This document shows, piece after piece, positions 62,028 to 64,000 of a stretch of DNA of 64,000 bases. Positions within the stretch are counted from its first letter, which is position 1. Each line of letters begins with the position of its first letter. This DNA is from Streptococcus equinus. Its GTDB lineage: Bacteria > Bacillota > Bacilli > Lactobacillales > Streptococcaceae. The position numbers and the translations under genes were made by a program. The stretch is from NCBI RefSeq assembly GCF_900104225.1, contig NZ_FNJK01000001.1:1-64000 (forward strand). The letters are read 5' to 3'. Under the pieces are notes generated by a model that saw only the letters and a list, made by a program, of their open reading frames with translations, was not told the origin of the DNA and made no database searches.

Positions 62028-62369
62028 ATGGGTAGACCACTTTTAACAGACGAGATTATCGAACGTGCTAACCGTGGTGAAATCTTTTATGATGACAATT
62101 ACTTAGAAGATGATGAAGAAACAAAGGTTATCCGAACTGACCGTTATGATACCTTGAGTACCTATGAATCTTATGATTATGATAATCGTGAAGAATCAGA
62201 GGGTGTATTGGACAGATGGAGAGACCGCAAAAAAGACGATCAGCATGTTTATAAAAGTCGTCGCATTGAAAATGCGAAACGCAGCAAATTTCAGCGAAAG
62301 TTAAATTTAATCATGTTTGTAGTGATTCTTTTGTTGATTGCCCTCTTTTTCGCAGTATTTAATCTATAA
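62028..62369 (+). CDS. macP: Cell-wall synthase accessory protein MacP
   Basis: 113 residues, one C-terminal transmembrane helix (about 91-111) and a charged cytoplasmic N-terminus, the layout of MacP. MacP activates class A PBP2a in S. pneumoniae when phosphorylated by StkP on Thr32; here T32 is present in the DDEETKVIRTDRYDT context, so phospho-control is probably kept. N-terminus MGRPLLTDEIIERANRG is conserved. Same order as pneumococcus, between nudix and mtnN. Confidence 0.85.
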   Translation: MGRPLLTDEIIERANRGEIFYDDNYLEDDEETKVIRTDRYDTLSTYESYDYDNREESEGVLDRWRDRKKDDQHVYKSRRIENAKRSKFQRKLNLIMFVVILLLIALFFAVFNL

Positions 62370-62376
62370 TAACTAG

Positions 62377-62412
62377 AAGGAGAAGCAGGAGCGGTAGCAA
62401 ATATTGCTCCTG
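62377..62412 (+). promoter_or_regulatory. Hairpin between ribosome binding site and mtnN start
   Basis: AAGGAG (62377-62382) lies about 40 bases from the ATG, with CAGGAGC (62386-62392)/GCTCCTG (62406-62412) between. Folding would bring AAGGAG to about 13 bases from the ATG. Confidence 0.4.
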
Positions 62413-62422
62413 TATTATTGAG

Positions 62423-63115
62423 ATGAAAATTGGAATTATTGCAGCAATGGAACAGGAACTGAAACTTCTTGTTGAAAATCTAGATAACAAAGCTGAACAT
62501 GATGTTTTAGGAAATACTTACTACGAAGGTGACCTAGGAAATCATCAAGTTGTTCTTGTTCAATCAGGTATTGGTAAAGTCATGTCAGCAATGTCAGTTG
62601 CTATTCTTGCAGATCACTTTGGAGTTGATGCTGTCATTAATACAGGATCAGCTGGTGCAGTAGCACATGAGTTGAATATTGGCGATGTGGTAGTTGCAGA
62701 CAAATTGGTTTACCATGATGTTGATGTAACAGCTTTTGGTTATGATTATGGTCAAATGGCAGGTCAACCACTTTATTTTGAATCAGATAAAAGATTTGTT
62801 GAGACTTTTGAACAAGTATTAAACGAAGCAAATGTTGCTAGTAAAATCGGTTTGATTGCTACTGGTGATTCATTTATTGCTGGTCAAGATAAAATCGATG
62901 CGATTAAAGCAGCTTTCCCAGAAGTTCAAGCTGTTGAAATGGAAGGTGCTGCTATTGCACAAGCAGCTCATAATTTGCACAAACCATTTATCGTTGTGCG
63001 TGCGATGTCAGATACAGCTGCACATGATGCCAACATTACTTTTGATGAATTCATCTTAGAGGCTGGTAAAAAATCAGCTAAGATTTTGATGGCATTTCTT
63101 GAAAAATTAGCTTAA
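62423..63115 (+). CDS. mtnN: 5'-methylthioadenosine/S-adenosylhomocysteine nucleosidase
   Basis: 230 residues. Cleaves MTA and SAH; the SAH branch feeds LuxS and AI-2. Conserved INTGSAGAVAHELNIGDVVVAD, ATGDSFIAGQDK, VEMEGAAIAQAAH, VVRAMSDTAAHDA. Last gene of the unit. No close Shine-Dalgarno; see the hairpin entry before it. Confidence 0.95.
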   Translation: MKIGIIAAMEQELKLLVENLDNKAEHDVLGNTYYEGDLGNHQVVLVQSGIGKVMSAMSVAILADHFGVDAVINTGSAGAVAHELNIGDVVVADKLVYHDVDVTAFGYDYGQMAGQPLYFESDKRFVETFEQVLNEANVASKIGLIATGDSFIAGQDKIDAIKAAFPEVQAVEMEGAAIAQAAHNLHKPFIVVRAMSDTAAHDANITFDEFILEAGKKSAKILMAFLEKLA

Positions 63116-63152
63116 TAAAAAATCCTGAGATAATATTGTCTCAGGATTTTTA
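63116..63152. terminator. Bidirectional terminator between mtnN and the DtxR gene
   Basis: AAAAAATCCTGAGA / TCTCAGGATTTTT with eight-base loop. Confidence 0.9.
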
Positions 63153-63158
63153 TGTGAT

Positions 63159-63809
63159 TCAATCAACTTTTTCAACGTAGATTTGTTCAGCAATTCTTTC
63201 TGGAATCACAATTTCTTGTGAGCGGTAAGTTAGTGTATGGGTTTTAGCAAAATCATCAATTTTAACTAGTTCTACCACGTCATTAATAGTCAACTGATGT
63301 TCTTCAAGATAATTGAGCAAACGAGCTTCATCATGTGTTCGACAGATTTGATATTTTCCTAATTCTTCGACTTGGCTAAGTGCTTGATTGTGAATTTCAA
63401 TTAGCAAGTTACCTTTTTTGGGAATTGTACTCCCATGAGGACAAAAATCAGGGTAGTTAAGTTTTTCTTCCAAGCGGTCAATAAAGAGTGTTGAAACAGT
63501 GTGTTCAAGCACCTCAGCTTCTTGGTGAACTTCGTCTGGGTTGTAGTGAAGATGGTTAGTTAAGAAGACTTCAATCAGGCGATGTTTACGATAAAGCTGT
63601 GATACTAATAACAAGCCTTTTCGAGTCAGGTAATAGCCGGCTTCTTTGTCTTTGACAATAAGGCCTTCAGCAATCAATTTTTTAACCATTTCAGTAACAG
63701 CTGGTGCAGATACTTGCATTAGGGCAGCAATTCGTTTGTTGCTTATCTTGGTTTGGGTTTCTCCCAATTCGTGGATACATTTTAGATAATCTTCTTTATT
63801 TGGTGTCAT
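63159..63809 (-). CDS. DtxR/MntR-family metalloregulator (SloR/ScaR/MtsR-like)
   Basis: 216 residues: N-terminal winged helix (EDYLKCIHELGETQTKISNKRIAALMQVSAPAVTEMVKKLIAEGLIVKDKEAGYYLT), dimer/metal-binding helices (EVFLTNHLHYNPDEVHQEAEVLEHTVST with potential ligands), and a C-terminal FeoA-like SH3 domain. Streptococcal homologues repress manganese or iron uptake operons when metal is plentiful. Promoter on minus strand TGC-TATAAT (63833-63838). A gene at the window end may be its target, but too little is seen to tell. Confidence 0.88.
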   Translation of the reverse strand: MTPNKEDYLKCIHELGETQTKISNKRIAALMQVSAPAVTEMVKKLIAEGLIVKDKEAGYYLTRKGLLLVSQLYRKHRLIEVFLTNHLHYNPDEVHQEAEVLEHTVSTLFIDRLEEKLNYPDFCPHGSTIPKKGNLLIEIHNQALSQVEELGKYQICRTHDEARLLNYLEEHQLTINDVVELVKIDDFAKTHTLTYRSQEIVIPERIAEQIYVEKVD

Positions 63810-63904
63810 ATTATCTCGCTTTCTGTCCTTCTATTATAGCAAAAATCCTTTAACCGTGAGGTGGAAAGCTTGTTATCATAGGATTATTTTTGAAAAAAAC
63901 AAGC

Positions 63905-63939
63905 AAAAAATCAAGGCAGGAAATCCTAGCTTGATTTTT
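63905..63939 (-). terminator. Terminator of the partial minus-strand gene
   Basis: AAAAAATCAAG / CTTGATTTTT with inner AGG/CCT, T-run on the minus strand after the stop at 63947. Confidence 0.8.
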
Positions 63940-63946
63940 AAGGGAA

Positions 63947-64000
63947 TTATTTAAAGTTGTAATCTTTAACAATGTCAATAGTTTTAATAGTGATATCACT
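63947..64000 (-). CDS. Partial CDS, C-terminal 17 residues
   Basis: Minus-strand frame open from the window edge to TAA (63947-63949), reading SDITIKTIDIVKDYNFK, followed by a terminator. Product unrecognised; cut by the window. Confidence 0.45.
   Translation of the reverse strand, partial: SDITIKTIDIVKDYNFK

Overview
The window is a low-GC Gram-positive chromosome segment that I assign to Streptococcus, most likely the S. bovis/S. equinus group (gallolyticus, infantarius, lutetiensis). The clues are strong AAGGAG ribosome binding sites, dense short intergenic gaps with hairpin terminators, CtsR, CodY, GlnR and CcpA-type operators, an L-lysine type MurE, a MurM/N-like FemX protein, MacP, and the streptococcal order glmU-nudix-macP-mtnN. 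The group-level assignment is inference from gene content (amt-PII pair, fhu-type operon, LacS). I found no rRNA, tRNA, CRISPR array, insertion sequence or prophage.

Layout. 1-5.5 kb: a broken or truncated gene end, trmL with a structured leader, an FMN riboswitch controlling ribU, a PAP2 phosphatase, the ytqA-ytqB pair and a YlmA-type ATPase. 5.6-13.8 kb: a LacS-type sugar permease with a cre site, a CorC/HlyC transporter, pflA, ppaC, yaaA and two small genes of unknown role. 13.8-17.6 kb (minus): a four-gene ferric-siderophore ABC operon. 17.7-21 kb: divergent murE and murJ with superimposed -35 boxes. 21.2-23.5 kb: a sulfur amino acid pair (metC/metB-like, patB-like). 23.6-27.9 kb: upp, a LysR/EamA divergon, clpP with a CtsR box, ylbF-ylbG. 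28-33.3 kb: livJHMGF with a CodY box, then an AcuB-like CBS/ACT protein. 33.4-36.9 kb: tmk-holB-yaaT-yabA-rsmI. 37.3-38.9 kb: amt-PII under a GlnR box. 39-42.6 kb: cutC, serC, serA, an ArsC/Spx-like protein.

42.8-49.9 kb is the accessory-looking locus and the strongest candidate for an undescribed system: a ComP-like membrane histidine kinase, a LuxR-type response regulator, an AvrD-family enzyme, a small P-loop ATPase/kinase, and an ABC ATPase plus FtsX-type permease. AvrD in Pseudomonas syringae directs synthesis of diffusible syringolides, so I infer a small-molecule production, export and sensing module. 50-64 kb: exoA, an sdpR-sdpI pair with a perfect operator palindrome, a large membrane-anchored unknown, metG, a FemX-type ligase, a Tad2/DUF2829 protein overlapping an SDR gene, an ASCH protein, a Gfo/Idh oxidoreductase, glmU-nudix-macP-mtnN, and a DtxR-family metalloregulator.

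A recurring signal is leaderless or nearly leaderless transcription: at ytqA, yaaA, the YiiX-like gene, ylbF and murE the -10 hexamer ends only 6-7 bases before the start codon, with little or no Shine-Dalgarno sequence.
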